From contig NC_089851.1 in NCBI RefSeq assembly GCF_036373705.1, forward strand, positions 20,955,470 through 21,019,469: a stretch of DNA of 64,000 nt. Direction: 5' to 3'. Made by a program: the position numbers and the translations under genes. Within the stretch, counting starts at the first letter, position 1. Every line of letters begins with the position of its first letter. This stretch comes from Amia ocellicauda (lineage: Eukaryota; Chordata; Actinopteri; Amiiformes; Amiidae). Below, piece after piece: positions 1 to 16,730 of this stretch. The notes beneath the pieces were generated by a model that was not told where the DNA came from, ran no database searches, and saw only the letters and a list, made by a program, of their open reading frames with translations.

Positions 1-5650
<5,650 letters not shown>

Positions 5651-8600
5651 TGTACGTGTGCTTCCAAATCATTCAAAATCCCCGACGAGCATGGGGTTGA
5701 TTTAGCAAAGGTATGCATTGAGTTTTGTTCAACATATGACTATGGGACCATCACCATCATCATGGTATGAAGAATCACTGAAAAATCTAAATGCATGCAA
5801 TTATCTATTATGAGTTTACACTAAGATAATGACTTTCTATTAGTTAAAGGAAATAGGCAATATTTGTTAAAAAGACAACAAAGCCACACAGATCATGTTG
5901 GGGACCAGAAAAGATATAAGCATACAAATCAGGCAAAGTTGACCTTTGATTGCCAAAGTTATATGAATGAAAATGAGATCCAGTTACCCTGAATGGTGGG
6001 TGTACTGTTTAGAAACAGGATAATACAGAGAGATTCTAGTGTTTGTTTGTGGATGTGACCTTCTTTAGATCAGCCTGTTCTTAAATAATAACACTTCTAA
6101 AAAAGGCTACGAATGTCTAGTTATTTCCACAACAGCATTGTGAAACCATTGTCTACAGACACAATGTAATTGTTAAAATCTGTTCTACTCGGAGCTGCAG
6201 TAATGGCCATAGAAATGAAGGCTTATCTACAGACACAGAACTCTTTGTTTAAGCCATATCTCCCCACAATCTTTTAAGTTCCTTATTTTTAGAATGACAT
6301 TCACTCGGAACACTGTATTGCATTTGGACAGGTGATAACGTATTTCTTCACATACATTGGCTAGAAATTCATTGCAGAGAACATTTTACATGAACTTCAC
6401 ATCACATTCGAATGAACTTCTCCTGAGGCAGGTACAGGAATAATGCATCATAATTCATACTGAGTTGTTACAAACCTGTGTAAAATAAAATGTAGCCTCC
6501 ACTTTGTCATTAATATACACCCTGCAGATCCTATTATGCAAATGTTTTCAGTTGGATAGAGTTCAAGACGGCAGCATTTGGTTTGGAAGTTCTAAAACTC
6601 TCAGATTAGTATAATGACTAATGTCAAGTCTTGCTTCTGTGATGAGGTTGTAATAATTAGATACCTCGGCTGGCCTTTCCATGAAAAACAACAAAGCATT
6701 TGCAAGGCATCATCACTGGAGCAAGAAAACTGTCTTCTACAAAATCTGCTTGTGTCCTTCACTTCCACTGTGGATGCACCTTGAGGAGATCAGAACACAC
6801 ACTGTGTAACTCTGTGTCATAAACCTCTGTTTGCAAACTGAACCATTGCTTCCAGACTTGGCACACTGGCTCTTTAAATAAATGTTCCTAAAGCAACATT
6901 TATGAGGAGAAAGCACCAGCGCTTCCTGGAGGGAGATAAAATTCTTCTTTACTGAAACAACTGGTATCCCGATAAATACACAAGACTGATGGATATTTAT
7001 TTTGGAACCAAAGACCTACATACAAGGCTTTTATTAGTGCTACTTATATTACATCTAGGGAACATTCCCCAACTTGCTTTAGAAAGGGTACTACCTATAC
7101 ATTTCCAGGACTATATAAAGCAGTGTGCAGAGTCAGTGTGCATTCCTTTAGCTTTCCTTAAATACTTGCATTCACTAAACTGTATGTTTCTAGTCAAATC
7201 CTTATCATAGTCATTTTAAATGGTAAACATCTGCAGGTTGTGGTAAAATTGAATGTACACGGACACAGGACTGTTTTTAATGGGTTCCCATCTCACTGGC
7301 TTGTTGTCACTGAAATATCCAAGAACCGGAGAAGACACTCAGTATGGACGTGCAAAAGTCATCAACACCAGTCCAATTTGTAGAGAATTGAACTCATACT
7401 GAAACAAAGACAAATTACGTGGCTGGGGCAGGGGAAATAGCAGCTGATACTCATGTTTAGTTGTGTGACATTTTGCAATCCAATTACTCTGAATTCAAAC
7501 ACAACATAGAACATTTAGTGAGATTCAAGTGAATTATAATGTTTTTATGCTATTCATTCAGTTTCCAGTAGGCATGGTAACCACATTACCTGACCATTTC
7601 TGTTTATTAAATAGAAAGTTCAGTGAAGACATTAATACACAAATTACGAATACAATTATTTATTTCATGACCTATAACACACAACAAGAAAGCCTACTTC
7701 AACTGTTCCTTGTACTGCATTTTCCATGATTAATTGATTGTTGCATCTGTTTTTGTTCAATGCAGTGGGATGTTTGTGTTAAGGGTGTTGCATGGATGGT
7801 CATTATCTTGTATTATATCACTTAAAAACTGTGATATTAATGATAGAAACAAAATCAAAGTATGAAATCACCTATTTGATCAGATAATGGAATATATATA
7901 TGGACTTCCAGGATCCAAAGGATTTATGAACAGGACAATGTTTTTATTTGAGTGTAACATCTTTACAAATAAATGTATATTATATTCCTGTTATGCATAT
8001 GCACTGTGAAATTAAAACATAAAGCTTTGTATTGATTCTAAAAGTTTTGTAATACACATTCTAAGAAAGTCAAATAAAAAACAATTGTATAACAGAATTT
8101 AATTATGTGTAACACATTCTGCTTTATAACAAGTATACGATTACACAACAAGCAAGTAGGCTTCATTTCCGTATGAGACCGATTTTAAGAGAATATACCA
8201 TAAAGATATCTATGCTTTCTAAATTAATCTGCCACACTTGCACTGCCTCAGTACAGATACTGACTAAACAGTCTGCAGCAATCATAGAGACCGAGACAGT
8301 TATCAGCAAGGCAGTGCAAATAAACTCTGATAATGCAATGCCATTATTTACATTATAGTATTACCAGTACTTAAGGACTAGCCATTGTTCTCAATTCATA
8401 TCAGTCAATGTTTTAAATTAATGTAAAGCTTGTAACAATGTAGTTAATAAGGTTGTTTTAGGTCACTATATATTCTTATAGTTTTGGTTAATACATAATT
8501 ATCAGGCTGGTTTTATTTTTCAGGGTATTCTTTTCTGGAATTGCATATATTCCGTATGAAATGCTCGACTAGTGTACATTTTGTAGGTAGTATATTTTGG

Positions 8601-8960
8601 TCATGTAAAAATGTATTTGGTAGAAAATTCAAGTTGTCTTTCTTTAATCTGACCCTATAAATAAATATTGCACCAAAAAGCACTGTGTCTAATTGCCAAC
8701 ACCAGATTTGTATCTCTACCAGGTGCCATAAACCCTACACCCACTTTTCTGCTATCAGCATGAAAGTTTAACAGCTACAGTTTGTACAACAAAACAGCAC
8801 AAACCCCCTGTCCTAGATTCTCTCTTGATTTAGTAACACATTAATCTTGTTGTGACTTCCTAATCTACTGATATACTGGCAGGTACATTAATAAATACTT
8901 ATTTAACACTAATTTCTCTAGGGGGTTACATTTCAGGGGCCTGCAAATGTTCACTAGAGG
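5651..8960. other. tram1-slc18b1-like intergenic region
   Basis: AT-rich, non-repetitive by eye. I found no conserved protein segment on either strand, no tRNA-like sequence and no intact transposon. I searched the minus strand for the missing C-terminal half of the slc18b1-like transporter and did not find it. Confidence 0.5.
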
Positions 8961-9085
8961 TTAGGTTTCAGGAAAAGGCAATAACACTGAATTAACACAG
9001 CCTTTTGCTGTCAATCCCAGTGTCTCCAAATAGGCCAAGTACTCTTGTTTCCTATTGCCAGAATAATTCTCCAGGAGTTCCTCAT
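8961..9085 (-). other. possible terminal coding exon, unidentified
   Basis: On the minus strand an AG acceptor ending TCTGCGTTCGGCAG is followed by a 40-codon open frame containing EELLENYSGNRKQEYLAYLE and ending in TAA at 8961. Amino-acid composition and codon use look protein-like, and the patch has more CpG than its surroundings. It lies downstream of, and on the same strand as, the slc18b1-like exons, so it might be a tail exon of that gene. I do not recognise the peptide and chance is a real alternative. Confidence 0.2.
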
Positions 9086-9659
9086 CTGCCGAACGCAGAA
9101 CAATGAGTAAAGCCAGGAGACGCAATAAATCAGCCTGACCTTACAGCGAAGCTGCGATAGCGCTCCCTGTTACAAGTGGGACCCACACTGATTCAGAAGA
9201 GGATAATAATTATGGGGCAAGATGAAAATTAATCAGATATGGTATTTCATTATTTGGGCACTGTGGCTTTGATACCACTTCATTTGTCAGGATGTGAATT
9301 TTTGACCCAATTTAAAGTGTAGAGTAAGGTTAAGGGTAAGGTATTTATTGCAGACAAAATAGGAGAGACACTGTACAATACTTGTGCTTGAATACACTAT
9401 ATATTCAGACAGACAGATAGATAGATAGCAGTGAATCAACAAAGGTTACAGATAGATGCTTATGAAACTCAATTAAAAGTTGGTTGGAAGAAAGCTCCAG
9501 TTTATTGTTAATTTACAATGCCATTTTGCAGAAATCACTTCCTTATATCTCATTGCTCTTAACAGTCAGACACATCAGTAAAGCACTCATGCACTGGATT
9601 ACTTATTTTAGAAATACCATTTTATTTTTCTGATTTTAGCAAAAAAAGCCTTCTGTTTA

Positions 9660-9928
9660 AATGCTCTTCAGGTTTGGAATGATTTTAAGAAATCCACAGT
9701 TCTACAGGATCGGCTCGTCTGAGAGATTTTAGGATTACTTGTTCTTGTTATGCTTGACTATATGTTTTTATCGTTTATGTACGTGTCTATTATGTGTTGT
9801 ACTTCCATTTACTAGCCTACGTTTTCTTTCTTTCCTGACTTTGTAGCAGGGCCCCACAGCAAATGAGGTTTTGGTCTCAGTTGGGCTACCCTGCACAAAT
9901 AAAGGTTTGATTGATTGATTGATTGAAA
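9660..9928 (+). mobile_element. LINE 3' end fragment (L2/CR1-like)
   Basis: The plus strand encodes LQVWNDFKKSTVL followed by DRLV, the usual C-terminal end of fish L2/CR1-type reverse transcriptase polyproteins. After it come the typical 3' tail words GGGCCCC, TTGGGCTACCCTGCACAAAT and AAAGG, and then a GATT repeat. It is a 5'-truncated, inactive copy with an in-frame stop. It sits just downstream of the last recognised slc18b1-like exon. Confidence 0.7.
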
Positions 9929-9957
9929 GATGAAAAGGACCTGAAAGGGAAACTTAC

Positions 9958-12878
9958 TTCCTCTTCTAGGAATGGTCCCAGTGTTGGCTCTTCAAATCCA
10001 AGTACTGATCCAGTTACACTAACAAGCAAAGACAGTAACAGCATTTCAGGAATGCAAAGAAGCTCACACAAGGACCCTTTATGAACGTCTAAGCCTGCAA
10101 AGGAAAACCGAGAAACCATCATAAAACAAAAATTCAAATAAGAATCTTATTCAGAGGGCACAGGATTTAGAGTGGGAAATGCTTAGGGTGCATTGCAGGG
10201 TATATTGTATCATGCCCTGTAGAAATCATATTCATATTCTAGTATTTAATGTCTTAAACATAGTGTGTCTCTTGATAGGCTTATATGGTAAATAACCTCC
10301 TTCTAAAATACAGGATTGGCCTGTTATTCAGTGGTTGAAATCGGACTGTGTCATTTGCTGACTATCCAACAGAATAGCAAGTTACAAATCTCTCCATGCT
10401 CTGTGTGGATCAGACAGGAACGAGTAAAATGTGTCAGTGTGCTGTGGCACTTTATTGTGCTTCCAGGCACCAAAGGCTGTGGCACATAACAATTAAAAAG
10501 TCATATATAAATACATCATAACTAAGCATTAACATATTTGTTTAGCTAAAGTACGTTACTGACAGAATTAAACAGAAAATTGTGTTAAGTAGGTATGCTT
10601 CATCTTCATTGCATTCCATAAAGAGGAACCTACCTTCAAAATCATCCTTCATAGAGGGATAAAAATTAAATGAAAAAATGAAATAACCTAACAGCCTGAA
10701 CCTCAGCCCTAGCCAACACAAATATTTAATGGCAGCCCCACACAAATCTACATGGGATTCAGTTAACTGAGTAGAAAAAGAAAATGTCATAACTTCCCTA
10801 TCTTTTTTATTGTTTTATTATGTTTAAGTTGAAAGGTGAGACTATAATTAGGGCAGTTCACATTTAACATGTCACATTTAGGATAAGATTAAAAACCATA
10901 AAACAAAATAAAACACTAAACCCAGAGGACAAATGTAGTCCACTAACCAATGCAATGATTACAGACAATGACTCGGACATATATTTACATAAATACCTAC
11001 ATTATATCAAGAAATAAAGAAAATACCCAACACCCACCTTGGCATGGTAGCCAGTCTAAATTGAGCAGCAGTACAAGCAACATGAAAGCCTCAATCACAA
11101 TACAGGGAAGCTCATAACCTCCAGTGTGGATCAGAAATCCACCAAGTAGTGACCTCAGAACTAAACCCAGACCTGTGAATATCTCCTGGTTTCCCTGGAA
11201 AACAAATACGATTTTAAACATCCTGGAGTTAAAAGTACTTAAACAAGTATAAATAAGAAAAGATTTTACAGTTATCCTATTCACAATTGCACTTTATAGG
11301 CTGCTGTAGGACTTCCTGTGGGATTAGATTATGTCAAAAAGGCTTAGCATTTTAAGTTTCCCAAAGTCTTGATAGTACAGGATTCAAAGATGAAATGTTT
11401 AGACTCAGAATGGTACAGATCTAACAGGGGCTGGATGACATACTGAAACAGCACTCCCCCTATACCAATAACTTAACTCCTGTCAGTGAGGGATTTAGTG
11501 CTACAAAGAGTGAAAGTTAAAGAGCAAATAGCATCTTCCATAGGCTACCACCCTGTGTAGCTTCAGCTGTTCAACATGCCTGTTCTTTTTCAGTGCTGAA
11601 ATACTGACAAGTTGTAACATTTCTAAGATGTAAGCCCAGTGAAATGTCAAAATGATGGCTTATACTCTTGCAGGGTGTGTATCCTTGAGGTTGCTGACAT
11701 TTCTCACAGCTGCTAGAGAAGCACCAACTAACAGAGACTGCATTGCATCAACGGTTGGGAGAAAGATCTTCCTCTAATACCTGCAGGTGATGTCAGGCAG
11801 ACAGTAGCTTAGGAACCCTCCCCCCCAGCAAGCTGTCATCTTGAAATTGATTGCATGGGACTCTTAACAAATACACCCATGATATACACTCAACACAATA
11901 AGAGTAAACCCTACAGCAGAACACATATTTATGACATAGTATGTTCTGTCAATAGAAAATGTCCTTGGGAATGTGAATGTTGGTCAAATATTGAATTACA
12001 TATTGTAGTCAACATAATCTTGTAATATCTTTACTCATTTCATATATATGGAAGAGATCTTACCAAATGTATACCACTATTGTGTAGAAAGGTATGAGTT
12101 AAAATAGTAAAAGCAGGAGTCAATGAGGCTCCACTACCAACAGCATCAATTGACCTGATTACCAAACACGTGCTGATAAAGCCAATGCCATCTGGAAATC
12201 TGTGAATGAACCTAGGGGGAAACAACAACACAAATAACAATTTTAATAATGTAAAAGCATTAAATATCACAGTGAAATAATATATGTCAATTTTATGAGA
12301 ATACATTTAATTACCCAAAAGTAAAAATACAAAAATCTACTTTTTATTAATAATTTGCCAATGCTGTCTTGTCAGCAACTGCTTTATGAATTTCAAGGAG
12401 TAGATACTTTTAAAGTCCAAAATACTAGAAAAAAGTATATAGAGGAATTGTAAGTGAGGGGCAAAATTGTTCATTCCCTGTCACTGTAATTTGTGGTCTA
12501 CTATTGTATATACATGATTGAACATATAATCACCTCATCTTTACAGACACACTTTCTGATAAGAACTACCATTTCAGCACATCCTCCTTTTCCTTACAAA
12601 TCCACACAACCTGAAATGAAAGTGTGTTTTCTAATAAATCAAAGCAGGATACTTGCCAAGCAAATGTTTTTGGTCTTTGTTTTATCTAGGGAGAATAAAT
12701 CCACAATGTTACGATAATAATAATATAATAAAAAAAGTATATCTTATTATTACTTCGCAATCTATCTTTACAAATATATACATAGTATTATTATGCCCTT
12801 AAAGTAACCCAAAAGCAATGGTGCACACACCTGACAAAAATATCCCTGCTATCATAACAAATTTAGATCCAACGGAAG
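9958..12878 (-). pseudogene. SLC18B1-like MFS transporter, four exons recognised (partial gene or relic)
   Basis: SLC18B1 is a major-facilitator vesicular polyamine transporter. Four minus-strand exons read in order: 12809-12878 (GSKFVMIAGIFLSGVCTIAF), 12064-12211 (FPDGIGFISTCLVIRSIDAV), 11038-11194 (GNQEIFTGLGLVLRSLLGGF, then GGYELPCIVIEAF), and 9958-10094 (SVTGSVLGFEEPTLGPFLEE). They correspond in order to the mammalian segments around AKFMFVAGMF, RVPDG, ETFSGLG and FGFLDPTL. Every acceptor is AG and every donor GT, and phases join without a stop over 512 bp (2-0-1-0), about 170 residues. The N-terminal exons and the C-terminal half were not found; a LINE fragment lies where the next exon might be. 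Intact frames argue for selection until recently, or for missed exons. Pseudogene status is inferred only from the missing parts. Confidence 0.65.
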
Positions 12879-14534
12879 CTTTGTAATATTATAGGATAGA
12901 ATTAAAAGAGTATAACTTCAATCACTTAAATAATAATCTTTTTAATAGGATGTTGAACTGAGTCCCTGACTACTTTTGTTTCCTGGCTAAATGTAATAAA
13001 AGACTATCCTAATCTGGCCTACCCATCCCTATTCAATGTAATTGTTTTCAGTAATAATTTCAATTTCCAACATATTTACTGCACTGGGAGCTGAGTTACT
13101 CCAAGCTACTCCAAAAGGCATTGCATTTCACTGCCAGATAAAGTGGAACATTATTTAACACATACTGAGTGTGATTAAGGTAAAACAAATAATTGTATGT
13201 CAATATTCACAAAGGAAATGTGTTGGAATATGAGGGGAAAGGAAAAGTGTTGAAATACTCAGAGAAACAAAGAAACTGTGTAACCAACACAAACCGTGTA
13301 AAAGAAACTACTCCAAAAAGTGTTTTCCTTCATCACATTCTGTAATGTGTTAAAAACAACACTTTTGTTACATAACTACAATATGCTGCAATTCAAAGCA
13401 TTCGGGTTTTACTGAAATGCTGCATTTGCCATTCTAGTCCAGAATTCAACCTTAATTTAGTTTAAGGCAATGCACTACATACATATGGACTACATACATT
13501 TTGAGCAGAAATATTCAGTGATGTCATTAATACAATAGCTTGCCTAGTCTACACTCTAGTTTTACACAAGAAAACTCCTATAAAGAGAAACATTTTATTT
13601 TATTTACAATAACTGTTTTTACTGCTACACACTCAATGTTGTCAATGCGTGTAAGGAATGCGTGTGTTCCTTATGTATGTTTGAGAATGTCTTTCAGATA
13701 TAAAATCATATAACATTCTTGTTAATGATTTGGAGAATACTGCCACCTAGTGATACAATGTTGCAACTACTGTAACACATTGTATTAAGGAGGCCTAGCC
13801 AAGACAGACACGGGAGTGACTGCAGACTACTCCACAACAAAAGCTTCACATTGTGTAATTATAGTTAACCTGTACCAAAATTATAAAATCCAGTTTTACG
13901 ATTCAGTTGCCTGATTTTTTTTTCCTTCACATATAGAGACCTTTACCCAATTATTCTAGCTACGTTGATAGAATTAAACACTTCAGACAAAAACCAGCTG
14001 CAGTGAAACTCAAGGGAATTATTTCACTTTGAAGCATTTACAGCTAAATGTGGAAATTGCTCTGACTGGTATGGATTCATTATCATTAGTATTACTTATT
14101 TTCAGCATTACACAATTTCCCCATCACCTGTAAAAAGACTAAAACCATATGTATAAGCTTTGATTGTTTAAAAAACAACAACCTATTGCGATATAAAATG
14201 AATGGAAGCTGAAGCAAAATGACATACTTGACCTCCATACAGAATTGTTTTTGAGCTGTAATTGACTTAAAGTGTAAGTAAAGTATTTTCTCTCTTCAAC
14301 AATCGAACCATATTAAGTTATTCATACAAGTTTGGGTTTCTGCTTCTCAGAGCATGTTGTCATCAAATCATCAATGCAATGTTTTGAGCATGTGATATTA
14401 TTCTAGTAAAACAAACTTTTTCATGACAATTGTTCAGTCAATTTGCTTCTCAGGGAAACTGTCGTGTTGAAGATGCTCTACACTTTACATGACTGTTACA
14501 CTGTTAAATATACCTGGTACATATATAAGAGCTC
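12879..14534. other. intergenic, no gene seen
   Basis: AT-rich sequence in which the N-terminal exons of the slc18b1-like gene would be expected. I could not find the conserved CYSILGPFFP-type segment. A CTCF-like site is present at 13741-13753 (TCACTAGGTGGCA on the minus strand). Confidence 0.45.
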
Positions 14535-14700
14535 CGTTTCTGGACTTTTCATGTGCATTTAATACCATTCAACCCCATATTATGCTTAATAAATTACGCA
14601 GTATGCAAGTCAATTCTTATATCATACTATGGATTTAGGATTTTCTTTTGAACACACTTCAGCAGGTAAAAATCAACAATCACTCTCCAGAACCATCCTG
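14535..14700 (+). mobile_element. LINE reverse-transcriptase fragment
   Basis: The plus strand reads LDFSCAFNTIQPHIMLNKLR, a degraded form of the DFSSAFNTIQPHLL motif of LINE reverse transcriptases (active-site palm region), followed by a QVKINN segment matching the family's next conserved block. A stop codon interrupts it. Only about 160 bp are recognisable, so it is a dead fragment. Confidence 0.6.
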
Positions 14701-16730
14701 TCCAACACACTCCGCTGTGATGACTTCAACACTGCGCTGATATTAACGCTGTGCTGAACACTGCACTGACTTTATCAACACTGTCACTCCACTGGGCTGA
14801 CTTTAACAACAGGGTGCGTGGTTTTATTCACCACTGCAAATTTTACAATGTTGCAGCAGCTCCTAAAGCTGTAGGGAAATTCATAGAGAGCACCGCCCCA
14901 GCATGTTCCCTAGCATAAGCAGCATCTCAAATGGTAAAAAATAAGGTTAAACATAAATGAAATACAATCCACTCTTTGACAACATGCTTAATGTCAGGGG
15001 ATATAGGGGACATACTAAGATGTCAGACTTTACTGCAGCCTCTGTGTTTTAGATCGAGCACAGAAGTGACTTTTGCATTTTAAGAAACCTAATTACTGAT
15101 TAACAGTACCATGCTAATATAAGTAATTAGGAACACAGTTAAAACCCACTTGAGAAAAGCAATCCTGCCTATTTTTCCTCACACTTGATACTTTATTACA
15201 AACATTGTGATCCTATAATTGCCTCTGTGTGATCCATGTTGTTTTATCTACCTTAAACCATCTTCCACATTTATATTGCTTACAACTTTGTTTCATAAAA
15301 GCTTTTGAGTTCCATGCAGAATATGTAAGCTGAAACGTTTTTATTTTTTATTTTTCTGTCCTGTGTTCTATAATAATCGTAATGCCCACCACCATTGTTT
15401 CCTTCTTTTCGTGAAATGAAAAAACACTTTGGTTCAATTCATAAGTCTTAAAACACACAACAAAACTGTGAGCTTTCTGTTTCGAGAATGAAGACCAATC
15501 CCTGGCCCCTCCATGCTTTTTTCAACAAATAAACCTCTGGCGAGAATGCAGTCTGCTGTAAGCATGACCGTATGTACAAGGATATATCTTATCTAGTTCC
15601 TACTTCTGGATAAGCCAAGTTATGTTGCCACTAAGCGTTTGACGAACTTTAGACGCATAAGAATAATATCTTAATCAAATGTAAAATGTACTGAAAAAAA
15701 AAAAACTACAAGAAATACATTTCTTTTGTAAATATGTTATTATATACTTAAATTGTATTTGAATTAACTTTCAATTACATAAAAGTAATACAATACAAAT
15801 GTCACAGTGTACAAATCTAAATTATTCAGCATTTAATTTTAGGAGGACCGGCTAATCAGTTACAAATTAGCTTTTTTGAGAACCAGAACATGGTGTCGGG
15901 CATAATTACACTGATCCTTCGCAGGGCAACTTGAAGCGCATTGACTAAGAAATAACTTGTCGCACATTCTGGACTTTTCCTGCCATAATCAGGAATTGTG
16001 CTGTTTTATGCACATTATATAATGATGCATGGACAGTCTTTATTCAAAAACTCTGCCTAACAAACTTTCAGCATAACAGGAAGAGGCTTTTTAAGCATCC
16101 ATTAATACACAAATGAGACCCCTGAAGCAGAGCTCAATTACAAAAAAGGAAAGAAAATCAATACAATTCACCACCAAATGGGATTTATAAGAAATGCCAG
16201 TTAAGTGGCGCTCTTAGTGTCATGACAAGTACCACTAAAACACCTCAAACACAGGAGAAAAAGGATATCCAGCTGCCACTCCCAGTATAAAAGTTCACTA
16301 CGCAAAACAACACACTAAGTTGAGTAAGGCACAGTGAAATCATGGTTTGACATGGAAGCTACATGAAATTACTGCAGCAATCACCTAAGGTGAGGCTGAT
16401 TAATAGTTTTCAATGAGAAACTTCATTCAACTCAGTTACCTGCTTCACGTGATTATATTACATCAGCATAGCCTTCCACATCTGCAAAATTAGGTAACTT
16501 TACAGTGGAAGAAAATGTAAATGTAATTAAAATAAAATACTTCCCACACGGATAATTCTACTTTGAAGTGGCCTTCACTCTGGCCCATAGGTCGAGTAAC
16601 CGAAGCTGAGAAAAATAATTACAAAATTGGAACATTTCAATGTAATAGAAGCATTTACAATGGTACAGCAATTATACCAAGACAAAGTATTTACAGCAAG
16701 TTGAGGACTAGTGATAACGAGTGAAATTGA
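14701..16730. other. intergenic / lactb2 3' flank
   Basis: The part next to 14700 contains loosely repeated words such as AACACTGCGCTGA and AACACTGCACTGAC (14735-14810), possibly a decayed minisatellite. The part next to 16730 should be the lactb2 3' UTR. A minus-strand AATAAA is present at 16039-16044, about 690 bp past the stop. No other gene is visible. Confidence 0.4.
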
